This document shows, piece after piece, positions 7,522 through 17,440 of a stretch of 64,000 nt of DNA. Each line of letters starts with the position of its first letter. Position 1 is the stretch's first letter. Where the stretch lies: positions 1 through 64,000 of the forward strand of contig CAZMPO010000008.1 of NCBI GenBank assembly GCA_964568425.1, given 5' to 3'. The notes below the pieces were generated by a model. It searched no databases and was not told the DNA's origin. It was given only the letters and a program-made list of their open reading frames with translations. The position numbers and the translations under genes are program-made. This stretch comes from CAKSQF01 sp964568425. GTDB lineage: Bacteria > Bacillota > Clostridia > Oscillospirales > CAG-272.

Positions 7522-8343
7522 GTGACCGATTTTTTCACCGAGATCGAGAAAGATCATAATATTAAATGTGTAATGCTCGATCTGGATGGTACGATATACC
7601 TTGGCAGCAAAGTCTTTGATTACACCGTGGATTTTTTGAAGAGGCTTGATCGTATCGGTATACGCAGACTCTTTTTAACAAACAATTCGTCGATCACTGT
7701 TGACGATTATCTCGAAAAATTCGCAAGACTCGGCATACCCACAGAGCGTGACAACATTTTGACATCCGCACAGTCGGCGGCGTATTTCATTAGTCACGGA
7801 GAATTTGCAGACAAGCGAGTTTTGGCCTTGGCAACCGACAAGATCAAAGAGGAGATGAAAGAGAACGGTGTCAACATATGCGATGACGATCCCGAAGTAC
7901 TCCTTGCGACCTTTGATACATCGCTGACATTTGACTCGCTCACAAAGTTCACAAATTATGTTGCCGACGGATTTCCCTACATCGCGACACATCCCGATGT
8001 TATATGTCCCAAAGAGGAAGGATTTTTCCCGGATCTCGGCAGTTTTATTCGACTTATTCACGCATGCACGGGAAGATATCCGGACAAGATTTGCGGCAAA
8101 CCATCCGAGCATATGCTTGCGTTTGCCGAGCATGCCACCGGTGTAGATCGTAAAAATCTGCTCATGGTCGGTGACAGACTTTCGACCGATATAGCGATCG
8201 GTGAATACGGCATCCGCACGGCTCTCGTTTTGAGTGGTGTATCGACAGTTTCGGATATTGACGGCGCAAATGTCAGACCGACTTACGTTTTTGACAGCAT
8301 AAAAGAGCTTGGCGAGTCGCTCGAGAGAGCTATTGAAGAATAA
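7522..8343 (+). CDS. HAD-IIA family hydrolase (NagD-like phosphatase)
   Basis: This is a haloacid dehalogenase-superfamily phosphatase of subfamily IIA, probably acting on a small phosphorylated sugar or nucleotide. Motif I is MLDLDGTIYLG with nucleophile D20 and acid/base D22. Motif II is LTNNSS. The conserved lysine lies in CGKPSEHM, and motif III/IV is MVGDRLSTDI. The C2 cap between motifs II and III is of normal size, and 273 residues is standard for the family. The start is GTG with AAGGAGAT 7 bases upstream, which overlaps the end of the acidic-protein gene. The natural substrate cannot be deduced. Confidence 0.9.
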   Translation: MTDFFTEIEKDHNIKCVMLDLDGTIYLGSKVFDYTVDFLKRLDRIGIRRLFLTNNSSITVDDYLEKFARLGIPTERDNILTSAQSAAYFISHGEFADKRVLALATDKIKEEMKENGVNICDDDPEVLLATFDTSLTFDSLTKFTNYVADGFPYIATHPDVICPKEEGFFPDLGSFIRLIHACTGRYPDKICGKPSEHMLAFAEHATGVDRKNLLMVGDRLSTDIAIGEYGIRTALVLSGVSTVSDIDGANVRPTYVFDSIKELGESLERAIEE

Positions 8344-8386
8344 ATCATCGAACACATAAATTTGTCTAAAGCAGAGGATCATAGCC

Positions 8387-9694
8387 ATGAATCTTGACAA
8401 ACGCACACTGAAAAAGCTTGCACTCCTGATAGTTTTTACGGTCATTATAGTTTTCGCCGTTTTGCGCATCGGGAATATCGTGAATGTCGTGCGCTATTTT
8501 TTTAACGCACTCTCTCCGCTTCTCATCGGCGGATGCATTGCCTTTGTGATGAATCTTTTGATGCGTCCTCTTGAGAAACTGTGGTTTAAGATATGGAAAA
8601 AGCGTCCTGAGTTCGCGCAAAAAACGGCAAGGGCTGTCTGTTTGACTGCCAGCTCGCTTATCGTGATCGGCGCACTCACCGCTGCGCTTTTTGTCATCAT
8701 CCCCGAAATTACGGAGACCGTGGTCAACATAATAGACATGTTGCCGCAGTATTTTGACAGACTGAAGAACACTTGGGCAAATCTGTCAAAACAGCTTGCC
8801 AAGTATTCAATAATCCTTCCCGAATTTGATGTCGGAAGCAGTGGGATCTTTGACAAGTTGATGGAGATAGTGTCACAGGGCGGACAGGTCGTTTTCGATA
8901 AGACCGTCGGGTTGACAAAGGGTCTTTTCTCTACCATTTTCAATATAGTCGTCGGATTTGTTTTCTCGCTCTACATTCTTTCAGGAAAAGAAAAATACGG
9001 CAAAAAGCTCAAAAAACTTGCATCGGCTTTTTTGCCGCAAAGTCATACCGACAAGCTTTTTGAGGAGATCGCGCGAGTAAACAGAACCTTTTCCAACTTT
9101 GTCGCGGGACAGCTGATAGAGGCTCTTATTATCGGAACTCTTTGCTTTATCGGTATGCTGATCTTCAGATTTCCTTACGCACCCGTTGTTTCTGTTCTTG
9201 TCGGTGTGACAGCACTTGTTCCGATTTTCGGTGCATTTATCGGTACGGCAGTCGGTGCGTTTTTGATACTTGTTGACAGTCCGATAAAGGCTCTTTGGTT
9301 TGTCGTGTTCATTATTATTTTGCAACAGCTCGAAGGAAATATCATATATCCGCATGTTGCGGGCAGGGCTGTTGGTCTTCCCGGCATTCTCGTGCTTGGT
9401 GCCGTAACGCTTGGCGGCAATTTGTTCGGAGTGCTCGGCATGCTCCTCAGCGTCCCGGTTTGTTCGCTTGTCTACTTTACGATCGTGGAGCTGGTAGGCA
9501 AAAGACTTGAGGAAAAGGGGCTTGACGATGAACCATCCGAAGACGATAACATAAAAGAGAAGAAAAAAGTGACAGCGAAAGGTCCGGGTATAAAAGATCT
9601 TTGGAAGGCTTTTTGGAAGACCGAGGCAAAGAGCAAAAACGAAAAGAACGAGATAAACAAAACAGCTAACGGCGATAATGACCGTGATACTTAA
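8387..9694 (+). CDS. AI-2E family transporter (polytopic permease)
   Basis: This membrane protein belongs to the broad AI-2E/TqsA/YdiK family (Pfam PF01594), whose members mostly have unknown substrates; some export autoinducer-2 or act as Na+/H+ antiporters. It has about eight hydrophobic segments, including two N-terminal helices (LALLIVFTVIIVFAVL, PLLIGGCIAFVMNLL). The family's conserved C-terminal block GGNLFGVLGMLLSVPV is present. A charged cytoplasmic tail of about 50 residues (EDDNIKEKKK and onwards) follows the last helix and looks disordered. The start has AGAGGAT about 9 bases upstream. The gene lies 43 bases after the HAD gene and 15 bases before uvrB, in one co-directional run. 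Confidence 0.88.
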   Translation: MNLDKRTLKKLALLIVFTVIIVFAVLRIGNIVNVVRYFFNALSPLLIGGCIAFVMNLLMRPLEKLWFKIWKKRPEFAQKTARAVCLTASSLIVIGALTAALFVIIPEITETVVNIIDMLPQYFDRLKNTWANLSKQLAKYSIILPEFDVGSSGIFDKLMEIVSQGGQVVFDKTVGLTKGLFSTIFNIVVGFVFSLYILSGKEKYGKKLKKLASAFLPQSHTDKLFEEIARVNRTFSNFVAGQLIEALIIGTLCFIGMLIFRFPYAPVVSVLVGVTALVPIFGAFIGTAVGAFLILVDSPIKALWFVVFIIILQQLEGNIIYPHVAGRAVGLPGILVLGAVTLGGNLFGVLGMLLSVPVCSLVYFTIVELVGKRLEEKGLDDEPSEDDNIKEKKKVTAKGPGIKDLWKAFWKTEAKSKNEKNEINKTANGDNDRDT

Positions 9695-9709
9695 TAATCG
9701 GAAAGGAAC

Positions 9710-11695
9710 ATGTCTGTGGATAAATTTGAACTTGTAAGCAGTTATAAACCGACAGGAGATCAGCCGCAGGCAATTGACCTGTTAACTGCGGGAATCGAGT
9801 CGGGTATGAAAGCGCAGACTCTTCTCGGCGTTACAGGATCGGGAAAAACGTATACAATGGCAAATGTTATCGCAAGGCTGAACAGACCCACCCTCGTCTT
9901 GGCGCACAACAAAACGCTTGCCGCACAGCTTTGCTCCGAATTTCGCGAGCTTTTCCCGAACAACGCTGTAGAGTATTTCGTATCCTACTATGACTATTAT
10001 CAGCCTGAGGCATATATACCCGGAAAAGATCAGTACATCGAAAAAGACAGTGCCGTAAACGATGAGATCGACCGTCTTCGTCACTCCGCAACATCATCGC
10101 TTTTTGAGCGTCGGGATGTCATAATAGTCGCGAGCGTATCATGTATCTACTCCCTCGGTGATCCGAGCGCGTACAAGGAAGAGGTTCTCTCTTTGCGTGT
10201 CGGCATGGTCTGCACCCGTGATGAGATCGTGAGGCAACTTATAGCTATGAACTATGAGCGAAACGATATAAGCCTGCTTCGCGATAAATTCAGACTTCGC
10301 GGCGATGTCATTGAGATAATGCCCGCGTCGCATGACAAAAAAGCTGTCAGGATCGAGCTGTTCGGAGACGAGATAGATCGCATTACCGAAATAAACACGC
10401 TGACGGGCGAACTTGTGAGATCTCTTTCATATGTCGCGATCTTCCCGGCAACTCACTATGTTATGAGTTCCGACAAAAAAGAGGGTGCGATCGAGGAGAT
10501 TCTTCGGGAAATGGAAGAACGCGCCGAATATTTCAAATCGCAAAACAGATATATTGAGGCTCAGCGAATAACCGAGCGGACAAAATACGATATTGAGATG
10601 ATACGCGAGGTCGGATACTGCTCGGGCGTTGAGAATTATTCGCGTGTGTTTTCGGGCAGGGAAGCAGGCTCTACCCCCTATACTTTGCTCGATTATTTTC
10701 CAGATGATTTCATTACTTTCATAGACGAAAGCCATGTGACGCTTCCTCAGGTGAGGGGCATGAGCGGCGGCGATCTTGCGAGAAAGAGATCGCTTGTTGA
10801 TTACGGCTTCAGACTTCCGTCTGCTTATGACAACCGTCCGCTTTTCTTTGAAGAATTTGAAGAAAAGCTTGGACAAACAATCTTTGTTTCGGCAACACCT
10901 GCCGAATATGAAAAAAATCACTCGTCACAGACGGTCGAGCAACTAATTCGCCCGACAGGTCTTCTCGATCCTCTTGTTGAGGTTCGCCCGATCGACGGAC
11001 AGATCGATGATCTCATTGGCGAGATAAGATCGAGAGCCGAAAGATCGCAAAGAACGCTCGTTACAACACTGACCAAGAAAATGGCTGAGGATCTTACCGA
11101 ATATCTTGAACTTCAGCTTATTCGAGTAAAATATATTCACCATAACGTCGATACCATTGAACGAAGCGAAATAATTCGAGACCTGCGACTCGGTGCTTTT
11201 GATGTTCTTGTCGGTGTAAACCTTTTGCGTGAAGGTCTTGATATCCCCGAGGTATCCCTTGTCGCTATATTGGATGCTGACAAAGAGGGTTTTTTGCGCG
11301 GTGAGCGTGCGCTCATACAAACGATCGGTCGTGCCGCTCGTAACGCCGAGGGAAGGGTAATAATGTATGCCGACAAGATCACCGATTCGATGCGTACGGC
11401 AATAGATGAGACAAATCGCAGAAGATCGGTCCAGGATGCATATAACAAGGAACACGGCATAGTACCACAAACGATAGTAAAGCCTGTTCGCGAGCTTCTC
11501 GATCTCGGTAAAAAAGACTCACCGACCGAAAGAACAAAGGGAAGACGCGGCATATCGCCGAGCGTTGTTTCCGAATCGATACCCGAGCTTGAGCGTCAGA
11601 TGCGTCGCGCGGCGGAACAACTTGATTTCGAAAAAGCGGCAGTCCTTCGCGACAAGATCCGACTTCTTGAGGAAAAGCAAAAACAAAACAAATAA
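9710..11695 (+). CDS. uvrB: Excinuclease ABC subunit B
   Basis: UvrB is the damage-verifying helicase-like component of nucleotide excision repair. The 661 residues match the family. It shows N-terminal FELVSSYKPTGDQPQAI, Walker A GVTGSGKTYT, and the beta-hairpin region YYDYYQPEAYIP that clamps DNA. The DEAD-like box is IDESH and motif VI is QTIGRAARN. The C-terminal UvrC/UvrA-binding coiled coil (RQMRRAAEQLDFEKAAVLRD) is present. AAAGGAAC precedes the ATG. It sits with uvrA nearby, interrupted only by murI, so both repair genes are likely to be co-expressed. No LexA or DinR box could be made out in the short gap upstream. Confidence 0.98.
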   Translation: MSVDKFELVSSYKPTGDQPQAIDLLTAGIESGMKAQTLLGVTGSGKTYTMANVIARLNRPTLVLAHNKTLAAQLCSEFRELFPNNAVEYFVSYYDYYQPEAYIPGKDQYIEKDSAVNDEIDRLRHSATSSLFERRDVIIVASVSCIYSLGDPSAYKEEVLSLRVGMVCTRDEIVRQLIAMNYERNDISLLRDKFRLRGDVIEIMPASHDKKAVRIELFGDEIDRITEINTLTGELVRSLSYVAIFPATHYVMSSDKKEGAIEEILREMEERAEYFKSQNRYIEAQRITERTKYDIEMIREVGYCSGVENYSRVFSGREAGSTPYTLLDYFPDDFITFIDESHVTLPQVRGMSGGDLARKRSLVDYGFRLPSAYDNRPLFFEEFEEKLGQTIFVSATPAEYEKNHSSQTVEQLIRPTGLLDPLVEVRPIDGQIDDLIGEIRSRAERSQRTLVTTLTKKMAEDLTEYLELQLIRVKYIHHNVDTIERSEIIRDLRLGAFDVLVGVNLLREGLDIPEVSLVAILDADKEGFLRGERALIQTIGRAARNAEGRVIMYADKITDSMRTAIDETNRRRSVQDAYNKEHGIVPQTIVKPVRELLDLGKKDSPTERTKGRRGISPSVVSESIPELERQMRRAAEQLDFEKAAVLRDKIRLLEEKQKQNK

Positions 11696-11745
11696 AGCTC
11701 GTGTGATCGGTCGTCAAGGGCGGAAAGGATATTTGAAGATCAAAA

Positions 11746-12525
11746 ATGGCAGTCAAATACAACAAAAAATCTCCGATCGGCGTAATGGACTCGGGAATGG
11801 GCGGTATCAGCACTCTCCGCGCTCTTGTTAATGAATTGCCGTGTGAAGATTTTATCTACTACGGCGATGACAAAAACGCGCCTTACGGAACAAAATCAAC
11901 CGATGAAGTGATATCGCTTGCCGAGACATCGCTTATAGGGCTCGTCGATCGCGGCGCAAAGGCTGTTGTTATTGCTTGCAACACGGCAACAGGAGCGGCA
12001 GCGGCGTATCTGCGCGGAAAATATTTTGATATTCCGATAATCGGAGCCGAACCTGCGATAAGACCCGCAGTAAAATATAAACAAAATTCGCGAGTACTCG
12101 TCATGGCAACTCCGCTGACACTTAAATCCGAAAAATATCTTGCACTTTCGAAAGAATTTGCAAATGACGCGGAAATTATCGGTCTTCCTTGCCAAGGAAT
12201 CGTTGAACTCGTTGAGTCGGGCACTCTTGAAGGGGACGATGTTGACGATCTTCTTCACAGTCTTCTCGACCCTTATGTCGGGAAGATCGATTCGATCGTG
12301 CTGGGGTGTACGCACTATCCCTTTCTTTCGAAATCTATCTCGGCGATCATCGGAGATCATATACCTTTGTTTGACGGGAACAAGGGAATAGCCGCCGAAA
12401 CAAAGCGCAGACTTTTAATGGACGACATGCTGACCGATAAAGCAACACGCGGCTCCGTGACATTTGAGACGAGTGCCGGGGATGAGGACACCCACAGGAT
12501 CGCACATATGCTGATGAATCTATAA
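11746..12525 (+). CDS. murI: Glutamate racemase
   Basis: MurI makes D-glutamate for peptidoglycan from L-glutamate without a cofactor. The two catalytic cysteines are visible: C78 in IACNTATGA and C188 in LGCTHYPF. The substrate-binding DSGMGG is at 15-20 and YYGDDKNAPYG follows, where the usual family residues are GDxxxxPYG. The length of 259 residues is normal. The gene lies between uvrB and uvrA; there is no functional link to repair, and the position probably reflects convenience of the operon. Confidence 0.96.
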   Translation: MAVKYNKKSPIGVMDSGMGGISTLRALVNELPCEDFIYYGDDKNAPYGTKSTDEVISLAETSLIGLVDRGAKAVVIACNTATGAAAAYLRGKYFDIPIIGAEPAIRPAVKYKQNSRVLVMATPLTLKSEKYLALSKEFANDAEIIGLPCQGIVELVESGTLEGDDVDDLLHSLLDPYVGKIDSIVLGCTHYPFLSKSISAIIGDHIPLFDGNKGIAAETKRRLLMDDMLTDKATRGSVTFETSAGDEDTHRIAHMLMNL

Positions 12526-12548
12526 AATACAGATACGGAAGTAATCTA

Positions 12549-15380
12549 ATGAACAAATCAATAATTATAAAGGGCGCAAGAGTCAATAATCTTAAAAACA
12601 TATCTCTTGAGATCCCACGCGATAAGCTTGTTGTATTTACCGGACTTTCGGGCTCGGGCAAGTCATCGCTTGCGTTTGATACAATATATGCAGAAGGACA
12701 TCGCAGATTCGTTGAATCGCTGTCGTCATATGCACGCATGTTTATAGGACAAATGGACAAGCCGGATGTAGATTTTATCGAGGGTCTGTCGCCGTGTATT
12801 TCCATCGATCAGAAGACAACATCAAAAAATCCTCGCTCAACTGTCGGCACGGTAACCGAAATATATGATTATCTCCGACTGCTCTATGCGCGTGTCGGCA
12901 TTCCCCATTGTCCGGTTTGCGGAAAAGAAATTCGCAAAACAACGGTCGATCAGGTAATAGACAAGATTCTCTCACTGCCCGAGGGAACTCGCTTCATGAT
13001 CCTCTCGCCCGTCGTTCGCGATAAAAAGGGTATGCATCAAAAGGTTTTCGATGACGCCAAAAGATCGGGATTTGTTCGCGTTCGTGTCGACGGTTCGCTT
13101 TATGATCTTTCAGAAAACATTGTTCTCGATAAGAATTTGAAGCATTCGATCGATATCGTTGTTGACCGCTTGATAATCCGCGATGGTGTTCGCTCGCGTC
13201 TTGCCGATTCGGTCGAGTCGGCATTCCGCCAAAGCGACGGACTAATGACCGTTGCCGTGCTCGGCGACGAGGAAAAAGAGCTTAAGTTTTCGCTCAACTA
13301 CGCTTGCGACGAGCATAAGATCGCTTTTGCGGAAATGGAACCGCGAATGTTTTCGTTCAACAATCCGCTCGGTGCTTGTCCCGAGTGTGCGGGACTCGGC
13401 GAAAAACCGAGACTTTCGCCCGATAAGATGATTCCAAACAAAAATCTGTCACTGAGGCAGGGAGCGGTTCAGGTAAACGGTTTCAAATCGCTTGACGACG
13501 GAACATGGAACGGTCCGCTTTTTGAAGCTGTAGGAAAGAATCACGGTTTTACGCTCGACACTCCGATATATAAGTACTCGCCCGAGGCTTATCACGTCCT
13601 TCTTTACGGCGATACAGTGAACACATACACCGTCAACCGCTATTTTGACAATCGAGTTTCAAATCAGACCGTCACGTTTGACGGTATAATCGGCATGATT
13701 CAATCCCGAATGAAGCAGTGGGGTGGTGACTATTACGAGGAATTTGTCGAAGATATCGTTTGCCCTAAATGTCACGGGGCAAGGTTGAACCCCGAGATGC
13801 TCTCTGTCACGGTCGGTGGGAAAAATATACACGAATTTTGTTCGATGCCGATCGCGACCGAGCTTGCTTTCGTAAATTCTCTTTCATTTTCGGAAAGCGA
13901 GGCGGTGATCGCATCCGAAATATTAAAAGAGATAAGATCAAGACTCGGATTTCTTTGCTCAGTCGGACTCGAGTATCTGACGCTTTCGAGAAAGACCGGA
14001 AGTCTCTCGGGCGGCGAGGCACAGCGTATCAGGCTCGCGACACAGATCGGCTCTTCTCTTATGGGAGTTGTTTATATACTTGACGAGCCCTCGATCGGAC
14101 TGCATCAGCGCGACAACTCAAAGCTTATAGCGACACTTAAAAATTTGCGCGATGTCGGAAACACGGTGATCGTTGTGGAACACGATGAGGAGACGATGGA
14201 GGAGTCCGATTATATCGTTGATATCGGACCGGGTGCAGGCATACACGGCGGCGAGGTCGTCGCTTGCGGCACACCCGCGCAGATCAAGAAAAATGAAAAT
14301 TCGCTCACGGGCGATTATCTGTCGGGAAGACGGCGCATAGCGGTTCCCAAAACTCGCAGAGCAGGGAACGGACTTTGGCTAAAGATCGTCGGTGCACGCG
14401 AGCATAATTTAAAAAACATAAATGTCGATATTCCGCTCGGCAAAATTGTCTGTGTTACGGGAGTTTCGGGAAGCGGCAAGTCGTCGCTTGTAAACGGAAT
14501 ACTGCTTAATACGCTCGCAAGAGAGCTTAACGGTGCGTACACGACATCGGGTGATCACGACAGAGTCGAGGGTGTCAGAAATCTTGACAAGGTTATCTCG
14601 ATTGACCAGTCTCCGATAGGCAGAACTCCGCGCTCAAACCCCGCGACATACACCGGACTGTTCAATGATATACGCGAGTTGTTTGCTCAAACACCCGACG
14701 CAAAATCGCGCGGATATTCGAGCGGCAGATTTTCGTTCAATGTCAAGGGCGGAAGATGTGAGGCATGTCAGGGTGACGGCGTCAAATGCATAGAAATGAA
14801 TTTTCTTCCCGATGTTTACGTGTCATGCGATGTTTGCAAAGGCAAGCGATACAATCACGATACACTCGAAGTAAAGTACAAAGGTAAGTCAATATTTGAC
14901 GTTCTTGATATGACGGTCGAAGAAGGAATGAATTTCTTTGAATCGCTCCCGAAGCTTTATCGAAAGCTGAAAACACTGTATGACGTCGGACTCGGATATA
15001 TAAAGATCGGTCAATCATCGACCACGCTCTCGGGCGGCGAGGCACAAAGAGTCAAGCTTGCGACCGAGCTTGCCAAAAAAAGCACAGGCAAGACGATGTA
15101 TATCCTTGACGAGCCGACGACCGGTTTGCATACCGCCGATGTTAATAATCTTATCGGCGTTCTCGAAAGACTTGCCGATGCCGGAAACAGCATCGTTGTT
15201 ATCGAGCATAATCTCGACATGATCAAGATAGCCGACTATATAATCGATCTCGGACCCGAGGGAGGAGACGGCGGCGGAACAGTCGTTGCTGTCGGAACGC
15301 CCGAGGAGGTTGCGAGATGCGAGAGATCTTATACCGGACGCTACCTTAAGAAAATCCTCGAACGGGATACAAGGTCATGA
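12549..15380 (+). CDS. uvrA: Excinuclease ABC subunit A
   Basis: UvrA is the damage-sensing ATPase of nucleotide excision repair. The 943 residues hold two ABC modules. The first has Walker A GLSGSGKSS with signature LSGGEAQR; the second has GVSGSGKSS with the signature and Walker B YILDEPTTGLH. Zinc-binding cysteines are seen as CPVC, CPECAG, CPKCHG, CEACQG and CDVC. The UvrB-binding and insertion domains are of normal length. GGAAG lies about 8 bases before the ATG. The gene closes the uvrB-murI-uvrA run; a separate promoter follows for the sortase. Confidence 0.98.
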   Translation: MNKSIIIKGARVNNLKNISLEIPRDKLVVFTGLSGSGKSSLAFDTIYAEGHRRFVESLSSYARMFIGQMDKPDVDFIEGLSPCISIDQKTTSKNPRSTVGTVTEIYDYLRLLYARVGIPHCPVCGKEIRKTTVDQVIDKILSLPEGTRFMILSPVVRDKKGMHQKVFDDAKRSGFVRVRVDGSLYDLSENIVLDKNLKHSIDIVVDRLIIRDGVRSRLADSVESAFRQSDGLMTVAVLGDEEKELKFSLNYACDEHKIAFAEMEPRMFSFNNPLGACPECAGLGEKPRLSPDKMIPNKNLSLRQGAVQVNGFKSLDDGTWNGPLFEAVGKNHGFTLDTPIYKYSPEAYHVLLYGDTVNTYTVNRYFDNRVSNQTVTFDGIIGMIQSRMKQWGGDYYEEFVEDIVCPKCHGARLNPEMLSVTVGGKNIHEFCSMPIATELAFVNSLSFSESEAVIASEILKEIRSRLGFLCSVGLEYLTLSRKTGSLSGGEAQRIRLATQIGSSLMGVVYILDEPSIGLHQRDNSKLIATLKNLRDVGNTVIVVEHDEETMEESDYIVDIGPGAGIHGGEVVACGTPAQIKKNENSLTGDYLSGRRRIAVPKTRRAGNGLWLKIVGAREHNLKNINVDIPLGKIVCVTGVSGSGKSSLVNGILLNTLARELNGAYTTSGDHDRVEGVRNLDKVISIDQSPIGRTPRSNPATYTGLFNDIRELFAQTPDAKSRGYSSGRFSFNVKGGRCEACQGDGVKCIEMNFLPDVYVSCDVCKGKRYNHDTLEVKYKGKSIFDVLDMTVEEGMNFFESLPKLYRKLKTLYDVGLGYIKIGQSSTTLSGGEAQRVKLATELAKKSTGKTMYILDEPTTGLHTADVNNLIGVLERLADAGNSIVVIEHNLDMIKIADYIIDLGPEGGDGGGTVVAVGTPEEVARCERSYTGRYLKKILERDTRS

Positions 15381-15444
15381 CGGGAATGATGTCGGTAAAT
15401 AATTAAAATCCTGTGACTTTTTTGAAACATATTGCCGAAAGCAC

Positions 15445-15473
15445 TTGATTTGAGCCTGTTTTTTGTGTATAAT
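15445..15473 (+). promoter_or_regulatory. Promoter of the sortase/glycosyltransferase unit
   Basis: TTGATT, a 17-base spacer and a perfect TATAAT. It lies just downstream of uvrA and about 39 bases upstream of the chosen sortase start. Confidence 0.78.
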
Positions 15474-15511
15474 GTCTCATGATAAAAGAAAAATGCCGAG
15501 GAGAAATGCTT

Positions 15512-16531
15512 ATGATCGATGATCTCGATAAAAATGCGAAAAACGCATCTGCGAAAAGCGGTGCCGATATCGATTTTGTTGACAGCCTCTCCAAGGTGAC
15601 TCGCGGCAATATATCCTGCAGCCTGCCTCCTCCAAAGAAAAAGGGTAAGCAGATCGCGTCTGCTCTTTTCAGAGTTTTCATCATGCTCGTTTGCGCCGCC
15701 GTCTTTGTTTACTGCGTTTTCACGATCGCCGACAACCTTGTTGGTTATGCCGAGGCGCAGGATTATTACCAAAAGCTTGCGGATCTCTGGGGACAAGAGG
15801 CTGATTATACGGCAAACCCGGGCGGTGTGCTCAGATACAGTCAAAAGGATTATTCGTCTGTTTCGAAAAATCAATCGTGCAGTTCGGAACTTGGCGGCGG
15901 TACTTCAACAGTCATTCCGGCACTTCCTGCCGATTCGGACGAAATGATGCGCATCAGAGCAAAGCTCGGCGCACTCTATCGTCAAAACAGTGACCTTATG
16001 GCGTGGATATCGATACCGGGTACTGTCATCGACTATCCTGTTGTTAAGACCGATAATAACGATTATTATCTTAATCACAGCTTTAACGGAGATTATCTTC
16101 TTGCCGGAACGCTTTTTGCCGATTACCGCAATGATCTTGATCCCGGGAAGAATTATAATACCATTATCTACGGTCACAACCTCAATCTGAGCTCGGGAAC
16201 GATGTTTTCGATACTCAGCAACTATTTTGTCAAGTCATATCTTGACGAGCACCCCGATGTTTATATCTACACCAACGACGGAATATATATCTATCGTATA
16301 TTCAATGTCGCTAAGGTCAAGGCAAACAGCGGCTTTATCCGTACGTTTTTCAGCAGTGAGTCCGATTTCATTTCTTTTGCCGAGCAGATGGCATCGAAGT
16401 CGGTTCATAAGGATGACAGCTTGACATTTACGGGCAGTGACAGGATATTGACACTGTCAACGTGTACGAATCAGCACTTCGCATCCGAGAGATACTGCAT
16501 ACAGGCAAAACTCGTCGAGATAAGACGGTAA
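15512..16531 (+). CDS. srtB: Class B sortase
   Basis: Sortases cleave a C-terminal sorting motif and attach the protein to the cell wall or to another protein. The protein has a cytoplasmic N-terminus of about 50 residues, one membrane anchor at about 51-73, a linker, and the sortase domain (about 140-339). The catalytic triad is H222 (IYGHNLN), C318 (TLSTC) and R327 (SERYC). The extra helical segment between the His and Cys (SILSNYFVKSYLDEHPDVYIY) is typical of class B. The start at 15512 is preferred to 15479 because GAGGAGA lies 7-8 bases upstream. I see no protein with a sorting signal in the window, so the substrate is unlinked. The long Asn/Asp-rich cytoplasmic tail is unusual. Confidence 0.93.
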   Translation: MIDDLDKNAKNASAKSGADIDFVDSLSKVTRGNISCSLPPPKKKGKQIASALFRVFIMLVCAAVFVYCVFTIADNLVGYAEAQDYYQKLADLWGQEADYTANPGGVLRYSQKDYSSVSKNQSCSSELGGGTSTVIPALPADSDEMMRIRAKLGALYRQNSDLMAWISIPGTVIDYPVVKTDNNDYYLNHSFNGDYLLAGTLFADYRNDLDPGKNYNTIIYGHNLNLSSGTMFSILSNYFVKSYLDEHPDVYIYTNDGIYIYRIFNVAKVKANSGFIRTFFSSESDFISFAEQMASKSVHKDDSLTFTGSDRILTLSTCTNQHFASERYCIQAKLVEIRR

Positions 16532-16532
16532 A

Positions 16533-17294
16533 ATGCCGAGATTTAAGAAAGGGCTTTCTGATAAAATGAAACTGTCGGTCGTTATTCCGATGTACAATGA
16601 AGAAAAGGTTATAAAAAGCACGCTCGAAACTCTCTATACGACACTTGAAAGAGATTTCGGAGATGGCGAGTATGAGGTGATCGTCGTATCTGACGGTTCG
16701 TCCGATTCATCGCCCGCGATCGCAAAAGCATTCGCCGAGGAACACAACAGTGTCAAGGCGATCGGTTATGAAAAAAATCGCGGCAAGGGCTGTGCGGTGC
16801 GTACCGGTATGCTTGCCGCAAAAGGGGATTTCGTCCTCTTTACCGACAGTGATCTTGCCTATGGTGCCGATATACTCGCCAAAGTGTACGATCTTCACAA
16901 AAAGAGTGGCGCGGATGTCGTAATTGGTTCGCGTGCGGCAAAGGGCGGCGGATATGACGGATACACATTCCTCCGCAAGCTGATGTCCAAGACCTATCTA
17001 AAAGTCGTCTCGATCGCCGCGGGATTTTCTCACAGCGATTCGCAAGCGGGTCTCAAGGGCTTTACAAACGAGGCTGTTCATAAGATATTTCCACATTGCG
17101 AGGTCGATCGTTTCGCCTTTGACCTTGAGGCACTTATGATCGCCGACCGTCTGAAACTTAAATATGCCGAAATGCCGATAAAGGTTATAAATCACGGCGA
17201 ATCCAAGGTAAATCCTATAAAGGATGCGCTTAACATGCTCGGCGAGGTCAGAAAAATGAAAAAGCGAATAAAAAAGCTTGACCTCTCAAAATAA
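16533..17294 (+). CDS. Family 2 glycosyltransferase (polyprenyl-phosphate sugar transferase type)
   Basis: The protein transfers a sugar from a nucleotide donor to a lipid phosphate, as judged by similarity to dolichyl-phosphate glucosyltransferases. It has the GT-A features SVVIPMYNEE (about 14-23), VVSDGSSD (the first Asp of the donor site), and FTDSDLAY (the DxD-like motif). The SDSQAGLKGFT block follows. There are no membrane helices in its 253 residues, unlike the longer GtrB type. The ATG at 16533 begins 2 bases after the sortase stop; a second candidate start is at 16566 (MKLSVV). Sharing an operon with srtB suggests a cell-wall or surface-glycan role, which is inference. Confidence 0.85.
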   Translation: MPRFKKGLSDKMKLSVVIPMYNEEKVIKSTLETLYTTLERDFGDGEYEVIVVSDGSSDSSPAIAKAFAEEHNSVKAIGYEKNRGKGCAVRTGMLAAKGDFVLFTDSDLAYGADILAKVYDLHKKSGADVVIGSRAAKGGGYDGYTFLRKLMSKTYLKVVSIAAGFSHSDSQAGLKGFTNEAVHKIFPHCEVDRFAFDLEALMIADRLKLKYAEMPIKVINHGESKVNPIKDALNMLGEVRKMKKRIKKLDLSK

Positions 17295-17308
17295 GTTATC
17301 ACAATATT

Positions 17309-17347
17309 CGTCCGACTGCTAAATTCGAGCGGTCGGACGTTTGTTTT
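17309..17347 (+). terminator. Intrinsic terminator after the glycosyltransferase
   Basis: A 12-bp stem (17309-17320 with 17328-17339, one G-T pair) with a 7-base loop is followed by a T-rich run. It isolates the sortase unit from hrcA. Confidence 0.85.
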
Positions 17348-17400
17348 GCTAATCAGAAATCGGATTTACAAAATGTTAATAAAAAATCTACATAAAAAGG

Positions 17401-17406
17401 TATAAT
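17401..17406 (+). promoter_or_regulatory. -10 box of the hrcA operon promoter
   Basis: A perfect TATAAT lies 35 bases before the CIRCE operator. No good -35 hexamer is found at 16-18 bases; the nearest AT-rich match (TTAATA) is 19 bases away. The position relative to CIRCE supports it as the heat-shock promoter. Confidence 0.55.
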
Positions 17407-17440
17407 GTCAAACGAATTTGTGGTAAATTATAGTCAAGGT

